Shown here: positions 8,597 to 18,449 of the stretch, piece by piece
How the letters are laid out: each line of letters opens with the position of its first letter
How positions within the stretch are numbered: position 1 is the first letter of the stretch
DNA from: Parabacteroides gordonii MS-1 = DSM 23371
GTDB taxonomy: Bacteria; Bacteroidota; Bacteroidia; Bacteroidales; Tannerellaceae
NCBI RefSeq assembly: GCF_000969825.1
Contig: NZ_KQ033919.1
Location: 2,474,671 to 2,538,670, forward strand
Length of the DNA stretch: 64,000 nucleotides
Direction of reading: 5' to 3'
The notes under the pieces: generated by a model
What the model saw: the letters and a program-made list of their open reading frames with translations, nothing else
What the model was told of the DNA's origin: nothing
Database searches by the model: none
Made by a program: the position numbers and the translations under genes

Positions 8597-11587
8597 ATGC
8601 GTATGAAACAAATGCTATTTACTCTGCTTTGTTTGTTTACCTTCAGTAACTTACAAGCTCAAACCGTGCCTACCGACGAGTTGTACGGGCTGGGAACCTG
8701 GAATGCCGATTCCCTGGGAAACCATCGGGTAGTCGTTTCGGTAGAGAAACCGTCGGATGCCGTGTTGGCAACGATCGATTGGCGTCGCCGTGATTTGAAT
8801 CCGGAAGATAAGAATTTGATCGTGGTGGATGCTGCTACGGGAAAACGTATTACCAATGTATGTCGTTTTACAGTGAACCGGGAGAAAGGGGAAGTCGCTT
8901 TCCAACCGCAGACGGTTCCGGGCGAATATTATATCTATTACCTGAAGAATGTAATGAGCGGCAGCCCGTATTATCCGACCGTTAATTATCCGCCGTTCGA
9001 AAATACGGCTTCAGCCGATTGGGTGAAGAAGAATAAACTGTCGGGAAAGAAAGCGCCGTCGCTTCCGGCTGCGAAGGTGGTACAATTCCAGGCTATAAAC
9101 CAGTTGAACAGTTTCTATCCGATGGAAGTGATTGCTACGGCTGATGAAACGGCCCGCTTACTGAAAGGGCGTTCGGGAGAAAAATATATCCTGTTCACCG
9201 AAGACCGGGAATATCCGATCCGTATGACCACCGATATTCCTTATAAATGGATTGTCGACGACCGTCACGACCATTTCAGCGGCCAGGCGGACAAGGGCGA
9301 ATATTATGTTTTTCAGTTAGGCGTATGGGCTGCCCGTTCAAAGGTGGAGAACCTGCACGTAGACTTCTCTGCTCTGACAAATACAGCTACCGGCGAACAG
9401 ATTCCGGCATCTTCATTTACCTGTTTCAATACGGAAGGAACGGATGTAACGGGTACTGTTTTCAAGAAGAACTGTTCTGTTGAGCAAGGCAAGGTTCAGG
9501 CGTTATGGATTGGAACCCAGTTGCCCGAACACCTTTCTTCGGGAACGTATCAGGGAACGGTTATTGTGTCTGCCGCCAATGCCGAAAGTAAGACTGTACA
9601 GGTTACGTTGAATGTCTCTAAGAATATAATAGCCAATCATGGGGATAATGAACCCTGGCGTCATTCCCGCTTGCGTTGGCTGAACTCACAGATCGGTTTT
9701 GATGATGAGGTGATTGCTCCTTACACGCCATTAGTCCTGAAAGATAAAACGATCAGCTGTCTGGGACGTGAAGTGAAGCTGTCTTCTCTCGGACTACCGG
9801 CAGATATCACCAGTTACTTTAAAGAAACGATGACCGGTATCGGTACCGATGGCCGTTCTATCCTGGCCGCACCTATGGAACTGGCGGCAGACGGTGGTGC
9901 TTGGGAAAATCTGAACTTCGAAATCACAAAACATAAACAGGGAGCTATTGCCTGGAAGGCGTTGAACCAGAACAGCCGTTTTCTGATGGATCTGGAAGGA
10001 CAAATGGAGTCGGATGGAAATATCGAATATAAGGTGACGCTGGTTGCCCGCGAAAATGCATCCGTCGAAGATATCGGTCTGCGTACTCATCTGGCTCCCG
10101 GCATCGGACGTTATATGATGGGACTGGGAGAGAAAGGCGGCTATTGTCCTAACGACCTGCGTTGGAAATGGGATGTTGAAAAGAACCAGGACGGCCCGTG
10201 GGTAGGCGATGTAAATGCCGGCCTTCAGATCCGTTTCTACGATAATAAATACGAGCGTCCGCTGAATACGAATTTCTATCATCAGAAGCCATTACATATG
10301 CCTCTGTCCTGGTGTAATAACGGAAACGGAGGTATCGACATTAATAACGCTTCCGACGGAACACGGATCAATGCTTATTCCGGCAAACGGGAAGTAAAGA
10401 AAGGCGATAAGCTGTATTACTATTTCAATGTGGCAATTACCCCGTTCCGCCCGATCGATACGGATAAGCAATGGCGCGAACGTTATTATCATAGTTATGA
10501 CTTTATCGAAAAGGTAGAGAAGCTGGGTGCGAATGTGCTGAATATTCACCATGCAACGGGTATCAATCCGTTTATCAACTATCCGTTCCTTCGTACGAAG
10601 GAAATGAAGGCTTATATCGATGGCGCACATGCACGGGATATGAAGGTGAAGATCTATAATACTGTCCGCGAGTTGTCTAACAGTTGTGTGGAAATGTATG
10701 CCCTTCGCAGTCTAGGTAATGAGATCTTCTCGGAAGGCCCTGGCGGTGGTTTCTCCTGGTTGCAGGAGCATCTGGATCAAAATTATATCGGAGCCTGGTT
10801 CGTTCCCCACCTGAAAGATGCTGCGATTGTGAACAGTGGTGTTTCCCGCTGGCATAATTATTATCTGGAAGGACTCGACTGGCTGGTAAAGAATGTCGGT
10901 ATTGACGGTCTGTATATCGATGACCTGGCATTCGACCGTATGACGATGAAACGTATCCGTAAGGTACTGAACCGTACGAATCCGGGCGCAATGATCGACC
11001 TGCATTCCGCTAATCAGTATAATCCGAAGGACGGTTTTGCCAACAGTGCCAATCTTTATCTCGAGCATTTCCCGTATCTGGATCGTTTGTGGTTCGGTGA
11101 ATATTTTAATTATGATTTCCCACCCGAATTCTGGCTGATTGAAGTATCCGGCATCCCCTACGGATTGATGGGTGAAATGCTGGAAGGCGGCGGTAACCCC
11201 TGGCGCGGAATGTTGTATGGCATGACCGGGCGTAGTCCGCGGGTAGACAATGGGCCGTTGTGGCATCTTTGGGATTCATTCGGCATGCAGAAAAGTGAAA
11301 TGATCGGCTACTGGGTGAAAGATAATCCGGTGAAGACGAACAGCGATAAAACATTGGCAACCATTTACAGCCACCCGGGAGAGAAGACCTTGATCTCGCT
11401 GGCTACCTGGGAAGATGGCGATGCTAAGGTCACTCTTTCTGTCGATTGGGCGAAACTGGGTCTCGATCCGTCGAAAGTAACGTTGTATGCTCCGGCCATA
11501 GCTGATTTCCAGACCGAAGCAACCTGGAAACCGGGTGATGAGATCACAGTACCTAAAGGGAAAGGCTTGTTAATTATTGCAAAATAA
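8597..11587 (+). CDS. Large secreted glycoside-hydrolase-like protein (DUF6067/GH123-like)
   Basis: This 996-residue exported protein has a signal peptide (MKQMLFTLLCLFTFSNLQAQ after a short MR extension). The central part looks like a TIM-barrel glycosidase: EKLGANVLNIHHATGINPF, then DARDMKVKIYN-like strands, VGIDGLYIDDLAFDR (acidic pair after a hydrophobic strand, the usual place for catalytic acids) and MIDLHSANQYNPKDG. Beta-rich domains flank the barrel on both sides, as in the DUF6067 group related to GH123. In GH123 the catalytic pair is Asp-Glu, whereas here it is Asp-Asp, so I do not claim hexosaminidase activity. Gene order suggests it acts on the glycan imported by the upstream SusC/SusD. 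A strong hairpin follows the stop. Confidence 0.65.
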   Translation: MRMKQMLFTLLCLFTFSNLQAQTVPTDELYGLGTWNADSLGNHRVVVSVEKPSDAVLATIDWRRRDLNPEDKNLIVVDAATGKRITNVCRFTVNREKGEVAFQPQTVPGEYYIYYLKNVMSGSPYYPTVNYPPFENTASADWVKKNKLSGKKAPSLPAAKVVQFQAINQLNSFYPMEVIATADETARLLKGRSGEKYILFTEDREYPIRMTTDIPYKWIVDDRHDHFSGQADKGEYYVFQLGVWAARSKVENLHVDFSALTNTATGEQIPASSFTCFNTEGTDVTGTVFKKNCSVEQGKVQALWIGTQLPEHLSSGTYQGTVIVSAANAESKTVQVTLNVSKNIIANHGDNEPWRHSRLRWLNSQIGFDDEVIAPYTPLVLKDKTISCLGREVKLSSLGLPADITSYFKETMTGIGTDGRSILAAPMELAADGGAWENLNFEITKHKQGAIAWKALNQNSRFLMDLEGQMESDGNIEYKVTLVARENASVEDIGLRTHLAPGIGRYMMGLGEKGGYCPNDLRWKWDVEKNQDGPWVGDVNAGLQIRFYDNKYERPLNTNFYHQKPLHMPLSWCNNGNGGIDINNASDGTRINAYSGKREVKKGDKLYYYFNVAITPFRPIDTDKQWRERYYHSYDFIEKVEKLGANVLNIHHATGINPFINYPFLRTKEMKAYIDGAHARDMKVKIYNTVRELSNSCVEMYALRSLGNEIFSEGPGGGFSWLQEHLDQNYIGAWFVPHLKDAAIVNSGVSRWHNYYLEGLDWLVKNVGIDGLYIDDLAFDRMTMKRIRKVLNRTNPGAMIDLHSANQYNPKDGFANSANLYLEHFPYLDRLWFGEYFNYDFPPEFWLIEVSGIPYGLMGEMLEGGGNPWRGMLYGMTGRSPRVDNGPLWHLWDSFGMQKSEMIGYWVKDNPVKTNSDKTLATIYSHPGEKTLISLATWEDGDAKVTLSVDWAKLGLDPSKVTLYAPAIADFQTEATWKPGDEITVPKGKGLLIIAK

Positions 11588-11628
11588 CGCAGGCTGATAT
11601 AGTATAATTGACAGTAAATGTACTCCTT

Positions 11629-11671
11629 AATTGTATAGGGGGAGAATTGCTCCCCCTATACAATTGTTTAT
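11629..11671 (+). terminator. Strong hairpin terminator
   Basis: A perfect 16-bp stem (11629-11644 with 11650-11665, core TATAGGGGGAG/CTCCCCCTATA) with a 5-base loop is followed by a T-rich run. It lies between the glycosidase-like gene and the DUF5107 gene and ends 24 bases before the start of the latter, so it probably attenuates read-through. Confidence 0.75.
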
Positions 11672-11688
11672 TATTTAAAGAAATTACC

Positions 11689-14600
11689 ATGAAAAAGATT
11701 CTCATCCTTCTTTGTGCAACCGCTATATTGCAACCTTTATCTGCACAACAACAGGCTACTGTTTCTGAAAGTGTACAAACGGTTAAAACCTATCCATTCT
11801 CCGATCCTGATCCGGTGGCTGATCCTTCCGACCTGTTCTATCCCTATTTTCGTTTTGATGGCTTTGCCGCTAAAGGGGTGGATAAAGAGTGGAAAGTGGT
11901 GGCACTTGAAAATGACTATATCAAACTGACTCTTTTTCCCGAAATAGGAGGGAAGATATGGGGAGCAGTGGATAAGACTTCCCAAAAGGAATTTATTTAT
12001 AACAACCATGTCGTGAAGTTCCGTGATATTGCCATGCGTGGGCCGTGGACTTCCGGCGGTATCGAATTTAACTTCGGCATTATCGGTCATGCTCCGACTT
12101 CCAGTACACCTATCGATTACCTGACCCGCCAGAAAGCCGACGGAAGCGTAAGCTGTTATGTATCTTCCTACGATCTGGTGACCCGTACGCTCTGGACAGT
12201 GGAAGTAAACCTGCCGAAGGACAAAGCTTATTTTACAACAAAGACAACTTGGCATAACAGTTCTTCCATCGACCAGCCATATTATCAATGGATGAATGCG
12301 GGCTATAAGGCAGCCGGAAACGCACAGTTCTGTTATCCCGGAACTAATTATATCGGTCATGGGGGCGAACTATTTTCTTTCCCGCTCGATGAACAGGGCC
12401 GTGATATCTCCTGGTATGAAAAGAATGACTTCGGAAACTCCAAATCCTATCATGTGCTGGGTAAATACAACGACTTCTACGGCGCTTATTGGCACGATGA
12501 CGATTTCGGTTCCATCCATCATGCCGATTACGACGAGAAGCTGGGTATGAAGATATTCCTTTGGGGACTGTCCCGTGAAGGCGGTATCTGGGAAGACCTG
12601 CTGACAGATACGGATGGCCAGTATATCGAACTGCAATCCGGCCGCATGTATAACCAACCGGCATCGGGCAGTAGCTTTACTCCGTATAAGCATACCGCAT
12701 TCGGCCCGCAGGCAACCGACCAGTGGACGGAATACTGGTTTCCGGTGAAAGGCATAAAAGGCGTATCCAAAGCCGGACGTATCGGTGCGTTGAATGTGTT
12801 GAGGGAAGACGGTTTCCTGAAACTATATTTCTCTCCGTTGCAACAGCTGTCCACAGAGGTCAAGCTTTATGATGGTGATAAGATGGTTCGTTCCGTTCCT
12901 CTTCGTTGTGGCGTTTTGGAGACATGGAAGGATTCTGTTCCATTGGATAATGCGGTTGCTGCCGGAAAGCTGAAAGTGGTAGTCGGCAACGACCTGCTGG
13001 TTTATTCGGAAGTCCCGTCGGATAATATTACCAACCGCCCGAAACAATTGCCGTCGGACTTTGACTGGAATTCTGTTTACGGCCTTTATACGCAGGGCGA
13101 TCAGTGGATGAACCAGAAAGTATACGATAAGGCAGAGAAATACCTCTCCGCTTCATTGGAGAAAGATCCTTATTTCCTTCCGGCGCTGACAAGCCTGGCT
13201 TCCCTGTATTACCGGGAAGGACGGTACGAAGAGGCATTGAAGCATTGCCGTACGGCGTTGAGCATTAATACATATCAAGGAGAAGCCAACTATCTGTATG
13301 GCTTATGTAACAAGGCGCTTGGAAATAATACCGATGCTAAGGACGGTTTCTCTGTTGCTTCTTATTCCCCATCGGTACGCAGTGCCGCTTATGAAAAGCT
13401 GGCGGAAATGTTCCTGATCGATCAGAACTGGGAGAAAGCGGAACATTATGCGTTGAAGAGCCTTGACTTCAATACGCTGAACCTGAGTGCCGATCATGTG
13501 CTGATGGTTGTCTATCGTAAGACAAATCAACCGGAAAAAGCGAAAGCGATCATCTCTTCGCTCTTGGAGGAACTTCCGTTGTATCATGTTGCACGGTTTG
13601 AAAACTATCTGCTGAATGGTGCGGATAAAAATGACTTCGGATCGTTGATCCGCAACGAACTTCCTTTCGAAACATATATGGAGTTGGCCGAATGGTATGA
13701 GTCTGCCGGCTGTGACGAAGAAGCATTGACATTACTGTCTTTTGTCCCCGATTATCCGGTGGCAAACTATAAGAAGGCCTATCTCCTGCATAAGCAAGGC
13801 GATGAAGCCGGAAGTCTGGCCGCTCTGGAGAAGGCAAACGCCGGATCTCCCCAGTCGGTATTTCCTTTCCGTCCTTCCACACTGGAAGCATTGAAGTGGG
13901 CTGAAACGGTTCGCCCCGACTGGAAGATCGGTTATTATCAAGGTCTTATTTATTGGGCAAACCATAATAAGGAGAAAGCACTCGAACTCTTTAACGGCTG
14001 TGGTGAAGCGGATTATGCTCCTTTCTACCTGAGCCGTGCGTCATTGAAGAGCGGCGAAGCCCGGTTGGCCGACCTACTGAAAGCGGAGCAGACAGAAATG
14101 TCATGGCGCACCGGTTTTGCATTGATCAACTATTATATCTCCAATAACCAATGGCAGCAAGCGGTTGAAACAGGAAAGAAATACACTAAAAAGTATCCGT
14201 CGAACTACTATATCGGTTTGAAGTATGCAAAAGCATTGTGTGAGACAGGCCAGTATCAGCCGTGTATCTCCTTATTAAGTAAGATACAGGTTCTTCCCAA
14301 TGAAGGTTCTTATGCCGGACGGGCTGTCTACCGTGAAGCCAATTTGTATAAGGCAATGGAACAACTGGGTAAAAAGAGTTATAAACAGGTTTTGAAGAAT
14401 GTGGAAACATCGAAGGAATGGCCGGAAAACTTAGGCGTAGGCAAGCCTTACGACAATATGATCGACAGTCGCCTGGAAGATTATATGGAAGCGCAGGCAT
14501 ATGCGGGATTGGGCGATAAGCAGAAAGCGGAAGCTTTATTGGCATCCGTTGCCGGTTATCCCTGCGCCCGTTCTCATTTCGGTTCCGGAAACCTATTAAG

Positions 14601-14856
14601 TGCACTTGCTTTGCGTGAATCGGGAAAACAGGCCGAAGCGGATCGTATGGTGGCTTCATGGGCTACTAGTTTCCCGGAAAATCGTATCGTCCAATGGTGT
14701 GCCGCCATTTATAACGGTGAAAAGGAGAAAGCCGCCGGAATGCTTAAATCCCGCAATGATCAGGCGGATACTACGCCGTGGGAAACTTCTTTCCGCGACG
14801 CTAACTTTGATTTGATCGTCCGTCTGTTTTCAAATGACGGTAATAGCTTCCGCTAA
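11689..14856 (+). CDS. DUF5107 domain and TPR repeat exported protein
   Basis: I start this 1055-residue protein at ATG 11689, where a standard signal peptide begins (MKKILILLCATAILQPLSAQ); an upstream in-frame TTG at 11608 would run through the terminator hairpin. The N-terminal half is a DUF5107 region with a galactose-mutarotase-like beta-sandwich pattern (IKLTLFPEIGGKIWGAVDK, FRDIAMRGPWTSGGIEFNFG, YQWMNAGYKA). From about residue 435 onward the protein is made of TPR helices (EKYLSASLEKDPYFLPALTS, EALKHCRTALSINTYQGEAN and more). Related proteins occur in many Bacteroidota polysaccharide loci. The enzymatic or binding function is not known to me; periplasmic glycan processing is the likely setting. 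Confidence 0.75.
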   Translation: MKKILILLCATAILQPLSAQQQATVSESVQTVKTYPFSDPDPVADPSDLFYPYFRFDGFAAKGVDKEWKVVALENDYIKLTLFPEIGGKIWGAVDKTSQKEFIYNNHVVKFRDIAMRGPWTSGGIEFNFGIIGHAPTSSTPIDYLTRQKADGSVSCYVSSYDLVTRTLWTVEVNLPKDKAYFTTKTTWHNSSSIDQPYYQWMNAGYKAAGNAQFCYPGTNYIGHGGELFSFPLDEQGRDISWYEKNDFGNSKSYHVLGKYNDFYGAYWHDDDFGSIHHADYDEKLGMKIFLWGLSREGGIWEDLLTDTDGQYIELQSGRMYNQPASGSSFTPYKHTAFGPQATDQWTEYWFPVKGIKGVSKAGRIGALNVLREDGFLKLYFSPLQQLSTEVKLYDGDKMVRSVPLRCGVLETWKDSVPLDNAVAAGKLKVVVGNDLLVYSEVPSDNITNRPKQLPSDFDWNSVYGLYTQGDQWMNQKVYDKAEKYLSASLEKDPYFLPALTSLASLYYREGRYEEALKHCRTALSINTYQGEANYLYGLCNKALGNNTDAKDGFSVASYSPSVRSAAYEKLAEMFLIDQNWEKAEHYALKSLDFNTLNLSADHVLMVVYRKTNQPEKAKAIISSLLEELPLYHVARFENYLLNGADKNDFGSLIRNELPFETYMELAEWYESAGCDEEALTLLSFVPDYPVANYKKAYLLHKQGDEAGSLAALEKANAGSPQSVFPFRPSTLEALKWAETVRPDWKIGYYQGLIYWANHNKEKALELFNGCGEADYAPFYLSRASLKSGEARLADLLKAEQTEMSWRTGFALINYYISNNQWQQAVETGKKYTKKYPSNYYIGLKYAKALCETGQYQPCISLLSKIQVLPNEGSYAGRAVYREANLYKAMEQLGKKSYKQVLKNVETSKEWPENLGVGKPYDNMIDSRLEDYMEAQAYAGLGDKQKAEALLASVAGYPCARSHFGSGNLLSALALRESGKQAEADRMVASWATSFPENRIVQWCAAIYNGEKEKAAGMLKSRNDQADTTPWETSFRDANFDLIVRLFSNDGNSFR

Positions 14857-14938
14857 TAGTTTCTCTATAGTGAAACAGTTGTTTCTTCTAGGTGAAACAA
14901 CTGTTTCATGCCTATGAAACTTTTCTTTTACCTATAGG
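14849..14938. repeat. 22-nt-period degenerate array (locus 1)
   Basis: Three head-to-tail units of exactly 22 nt lie at 14871-14892, 14893-14914 and 14915-14936, with a partial unit (14849-14870) overlapping the stop codon. Unit pattern: TGAAAC, four variable bases, GTTTC, then CTA near the unit end. The first two units can also pair with each other (GAAACAGTTGTTTC with GAAACAACTGTTTC), so the array may act as a hairpin after the upstream gene. There are no spacers, so it is not CRISPR. Confidence 0.75.
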
Positions 14939-15013
14939 ATACCGCATAGATATATGGAACCGATGATAGCTGTATAGGCGTTGGAACTTGTCTAATCTTA
15001 AATTAAAAATAGT

Positions 15014-16255
15014 ATGTGCAGAATAATTAATCTTCTGTTTGGCTTGTTGCTGGTTCTTCCGGTAATGGGACAAACCGGTCAGAGAACTTCTAATCCGGAC
15101 GATCCTTCCAGGATAACGACAAACCGCAAAGATGGCCGCTTCTTAAGCTCGAGAGGAACTGTCCAGTATATGTTGAAAGAGATGAAACCGGCGTATGCTT
15201 TCAATCCGGATTTTACTGAAACAGAATTTAAAGAATGGCAGGCCGGCTTACGTTCTGCAATGCAAGAGCTGATGCATTTCCCGGAGATCGCGGATTCACC
15301 CGCCCCTGTTTGTGTCAGGACAGTAAAGCGGGATGGTTACCGGATCGAGAAATGGGAGTCTTATCCGTTACCCGGTAGCGTTGTTCCCTATCTGGTATTG
15401 ATACCGGATGGTGTCGGTTCCGGACATAAAGTTCCTGCTATGCTTTGTATACCTGGATTTGGTGGTAGCAAAGAAGGGCTGGCAGGTGAGACGGAGGGCG
15501 ATTATGAACTGACTTCATCACCCGTGGAACCGGTAAAAAAGAATGCGATGGCTTTACATTACGTAAAGAAGGGTTTTGTTGCGGTCGCTGTGGATAATCC
15601 GTCATGTGCCGAACTTTCGGACAACGGGCATTTCGACTATCTCAACACTTCGCGTATCTTGCTGGAGATGGGATGGAGTTATCTCGGCCTTACCGCCTGG
15701 CAGGACTGGAATATCCTTAACTGGATGAAAACACAAAACTATGTGGATAAAGAACGGATTGTTGTCAGCGGTTTCTCTTTGGGAACCGAGCCGTTAATGG
15801 TTCTGGGAGCTTTGGATCCTTCTATCTATGCCTTTGTTTATAATGATTTTATGTGCCGTACGCTCGAACGGATACTCGTAATGACCCAGCCGGATTCGAA
15901 GGGAGTTCGTCCTTTCCCCAACTCGATCGAACACCTGATCCCCGGTTTTCTGAAGCAATTCGACTTTCCCGATCTGGTTGCCGCTTTGGCTCCCCGCCCG
16001 GTGATCTGTACCGAAGGCGGATTGGATCGTGATTTCAACCTCATAAAGAAAGCGTATCGGTTGTCAGGTAAACCGGATAACTTTACCTTCTATCATTATA
16101 AAAAGTTTGCCGATCCGAAAGACCGGAAACAACTGGAGCAGGTTCCGGAAGGAGTGGATCGGGATACTTACTTTAATCTGGCGAATGTAGATCCGAAGAA
16201 TCATTATTTTAAAGAAGAATGGGTATTGCCCTGGCTGGATGAGTTATTGAAGTAG
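15014..16255 (+). CDS. Exported alpha/beta hydrolase (esterase-like)
   Basis: This 413-residue protein has a signal peptide (IINLLFGLLLVLPVMGQ) and an alpha/beta-hydrolase fold. The nucleophile elbow is VVSGFSLGTEP, with Ser255 as candidate nucleophile. An oxyanion-type strand is AMLCIPGFGGSKEG, and ALAPRPVICTEGGLDRDF holds a candidate acidic residue. The pattern fits the Abhydrolase_7/acetylxylan-esterase-like exported hydrolases common in Bacteroidota glycan loci. The likely role is removal of ester groups from a plant or host glycan before backbone cleavage. The substrate is unknown. The next gene has its own promoter-like sequence. Confidence 0.75.
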   Translation: MCRIINLLFGLLLVLPVMGQTGQRTSNPDDPSRITTNRKDGRFLSSRGTVQYMLKEMKPAYAFNPDFTETEFKEWQAGLRSAMQELMHFPEIADSPAPVCVRTVKRDGYRIEKWESYPLPGSVVPYLVLIPDGVGSGHKVPAMLCIPGFGGSKEGLAGETEGDYELTSSPVEPVKKNAMALHYVKKGFVAVAVDNPSCAELSDNGHFDYLNTSRILLEMGWSYLGLTAWQDWNILNWMKTQNYVDKERIVVSGFSLGTEPLMVLGALDPSIYAFVYNDFMCRTLERILVMTQPDSKGVRPFPNSIEHLIPGFLKQFDFPDLVAALAPRPVICTEGGLDRDFNLIKKAYRLSGKPDNFTFYHYKKFADPKDRKQLEQVPEGVDRDTYFNLANVDPKNHYFKEEWVLPWLDELLK

Positions 16256-16267
16256 ATTTATTTTACT

Positions 16268-16275
16268 TATATTTG
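16268..16275 (+). promoter_or_regulatory. Putative -7 promoter element (TAnnTTTG)
   Basis: TATATTTG matches the Bacteroidota -7 consensus, 31 bases before the isomerase-like gene. No clear -33 element was identified. Confidence 0.5.
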
Positions 16276-16306
16276 TAGCATCTAATTAATTATCAATTCT
16301 AATAGC

Positions 16307-17191
16307 ATGGAAAACATTTCAAGAAGAACTGCAATTAAGACCGCATTAGTTGGAGGAGCAGCGATAGCTGTATCCGGCCTGGAGGCTGCAAATCCGGCAA
16401 AAAAGAAAAAAGCGGAAGCTCCCCAACCCCTGAAAGGGAATATCCGCCATTCCGTAAGTAAATGGTGCTTTGGCGATTATGAGTTGGAAGAGTTTTGCGA
16501 AATATGTAAGAAGATTGGTATCGAATCCATCGAATTGCTCGATCCGAAGGACTGGCCAATCGTTCAGAAGCACGGCCTTACCGTGGCGATGGCACAGGGT
16601 GCCGGCCTGGGTATCGACAGAGGATTTAATGATCCGAAGCTGCATGACGAGTTAGTTGCCAGCTATGAACAGGTGATCCCGTTGGTTGCCGAAGCCGGAC
16701 TGACCAATCTGATCTGCTTCTCCGGTAAACGAAACGGACTGACAGACCTGCAAGGTTGGGAAAATTGCGAAAAGGGCTTGAAACGCCTGATGCCGCTGGC
16801 TGAAAAACATAATGTGGTCCTTACTATGGAATTACTGAACAGCGTAGGGCATAAAGATTATCAGTGCGATCATACGGTCTGGGGTGTTGAATTATGCCGC
16901 CGTGTAGGTTCACCCAACTTCAAATTATTGTATGATATCTACCACATGCAGATCATGGAAGGGAATATCATCGAAAATATCCAGAAGTATCACCAATATT
17001 TCTCCCATATTCATACCGGAGGTAACCCTGGTCGGGCGGAGATCGATGAAACACAGGAATTGTATTATCCGGCTATCATGAAAGCGATAGTAGAGACCGG
17101 CTATAAAGGATTTGTAGGGCAGGAGTTTGTTCCCCGCCAGCCGGATAAGATCGCTTCCCTTGAAAAATGTATCCGTATCTGTGATGTCTGA
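16307..17191 (+). CDS. Hydroxypyruvate isomerase-like TIM-barrel protein, Tat-exported
   Basis: This 294-residue protein starts with a twin-arginine signal (NISRRTAIKTALVGGAA), so it should be exported folded, consistent with a metal cofactor. The rest is a xylose-isomerase-like TIM barrel of the hydroxypyruvate isomerase type: VVLTMELLNSVGHKDYQCD, FKLLYDIYHMQIMEGN, HIHTGGNPGRAEIDETQELY and GFVGQEFVPR contain the expected Glu, Asp, His and Glu metal ligands. In periplasmic members of this superfamily the substrate is often a 3-keto-sugar or another unusual sugar, not hydroxypyruvate itself, so a sugar isomerase or epimerase is a safe call. It overlaps or abuts the next gene, pointing to cotranscription. 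Confidence 0.82.
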   Translation: MENISRRTAIKTALVGGAAIAVSGLEAANPAKKKKAEAPQPLKGNIRHSVSKWCFGDYELEEFCEICKKIGIESIELLDPKDWPIVQKHGLTVAMAQGAGLGIDRGFNDPKLHDELVASYEQVIPLVAEAGLTNLICFSGKRNGLTDLQGWENCEKGLKRLMPLAEKHNVVLTMELLNSVGHKDYQCDHTVWGVELCRRVGSPNFKLLYDIYHMQIMEGNIIENIQKYHQYFSHIHTGGNPGRAEIDETQELYYPAIMKAIVETGYKGFVGQEFVPRQPDKIASLEKCIRICDV

Positions 17192-17195
17192 TAAG

Positions 17196-18317
17196 ATGAG
17201 TAAGATAAGAATGATACAGCTTTGCATCCTGTTCTTCGCTCTCGTGTTCGCAGGATGTAAACCCGAAGGATCGTTTACTCCGGGTGAATTGTGGCCGGAC
17301 AATAACGGCGTGCATATTAACGCTCACGGTGGCGGTATCTTGCATGTCGGAGATACTTATTACTGGCTTGGTGAACATAAGACAGAAGGAACTGCCGGGA
17401 ATAATGCGTTGGTGGGTGTCCATTGCTATTCTTCCAAAGATTTATATAACTGGAAAGATGAAGGCGTCGCTTTATCCGTTGTGAAAGACGATCCTACGCA
17501 TAGTATTGCGGAAGGTTGTATCCTGGAACGTCCTAAGGTGATCTATAACAAAAAGAATAATAACTATGTGATGTGGTTCCATCTGGAACCTAAAGGAGCT
17601 GGTTATTCCGGTGCGCTTAGCGGTATCGCTGTCAGCGACCAGGCGGCAGGCCCTTATAAATTTCTCCGTGCCGTTCGTCCGAATGCCGGTTACTGGCCGC
17701 AGAATGTGCAGGATGTACATAAGACTAAGGTGCCTTTGACTGATCGTGAAGGTTTTACAGGCGGTAGTCTGCCTGCACATCCCGATAGCCTGAACCTCTT
17801 GGGACGGGATATGGAAGGCGGCCAGATGGCGCGCGATATGAATCTTTTCGTAGACGACGATGGTAAAGCGTATCATATCTACTCTTCCGAGGAGAATAGT
17901 ACATTGCATATCTCTCAACTGACAGATGATTATACAAACTATTCCGGTACTTATTCCCGCTTCTTCCCCGGACGTTTTATGGAGGCGCCGGCCATGTTCA
18001 AACGTGACGGTAAATATTATCTGATCATGTCCGGTTGTACAGGTTGGGCACCGAATGCCGGTCGTTCGGCTGTAGCTTCTTCTATCTGGGGGCCTTGGGA
18101 AGAACTTGAAAATCCGTTTGTCGGATCGGATGCCGACCTTTCTTTCCATTCGCAGAGTACGTATGTATTACCTGCTCCGGGCAAACCGGGACAGTTCATC
18201 TATATGGGCGACCGCTGGACTCCCGAGAATGCGATCGATGGCCGTTATATCTGGCTTCCCATCCGCTTTGAAGGTGACCAGCCTGTCATAGAATGGCTGG
18301 ATAAATGGAGCTACTGA
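17196..18317 (+). CDS. GH43-like lipoprotein (exo-beta-1,3-galactanase-type)
   Basis: From ATG 17196 the product is 373 residues with a lipobox at Cys21 (FFALVFAGC). An ATG at 17184 that overlaps the upstream stop is also possible. It is a five-bladed propeller of the GH43 type: NNGVHINAHGGGILHVGDTYYWLGEH in the first blade, RDMNLFVDDDGKAYHIYSSE, and FMEAPAMFKRDGKYYLIMSG, whose Glu is the likely general acid. The first blade has HINAHGGG where most GH43 enzymes have an aspartate base; this is a feature of exo-beta-1,3-galactanase subfamilies, in which a glutamine (here within SFHSQSTYVLP) is thought to replace the base. Galactan or arabinogalactan side chains are therefore plausible substrates. 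Confidence 0.78.
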   Translation: MSKIRMIQLCILFFALVFAGCKPEGSFTPGELWPDNNGVHINAHGGGILHVGDTYYWLGEHKTEGTAGNNALVGVHCYSSKDLYNWKDEGVALSVVKDDPTHSIAEGCILERPKVIYNKKNNNYVMWFHLEPKGAGYSGALSGIAVSDQAAGPYKFLRAVRPNAGYWPQNVQDVHKTKVPLTDREGFTGGSLPAHPDSLNLLGRDMEGGQMARDMNLFVDDDGKAYHIYSSEENSTLHISQLTDDYTNYSGTYSRFFPGRFMEAPAMFKRDGKYYLIMSGCTGWAPNAGRSAVASSIWGPWEELENPFVGSDADLSFHSQSTYVLPAPGKPGQFIYMGDRWTPENAIDGRYIWLPIRFEGDQPVIEWLDKWSY

Positions 18318-18370
18318 TTTTTTTTATAAATTCATCAGGGCCATATCAATAAATTGATTTAATCTTGATT

Positions 18371-18412
18371 AATTTTGCAGCTTCGCTTTCGCGGGGCTGC
18401 AAAATTTGTTTT
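18371..18412 (+). terminator. Terminator hairpin
   Basis: AATTTTGCAGC (18371-18381) pairs with GCTGCAAAATT (18396-18406) and is followed by TGTTTTG. It closes the first polysaccharide locus. Confidence 0.8.
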
Positions 18413-18449
18413 GTGGCAATAGATCTTTAATACATAATAAACATTTGAA

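Noticed and set aside
8597-11587. Calling the large glycosidase-like protein an N-acetyl-beta-galactosaminidase of GH123
   Set aside because: The expected Asp-Glu pair is Asp-Asp here; only the broader glycoside-hydrolase-like call is supported.
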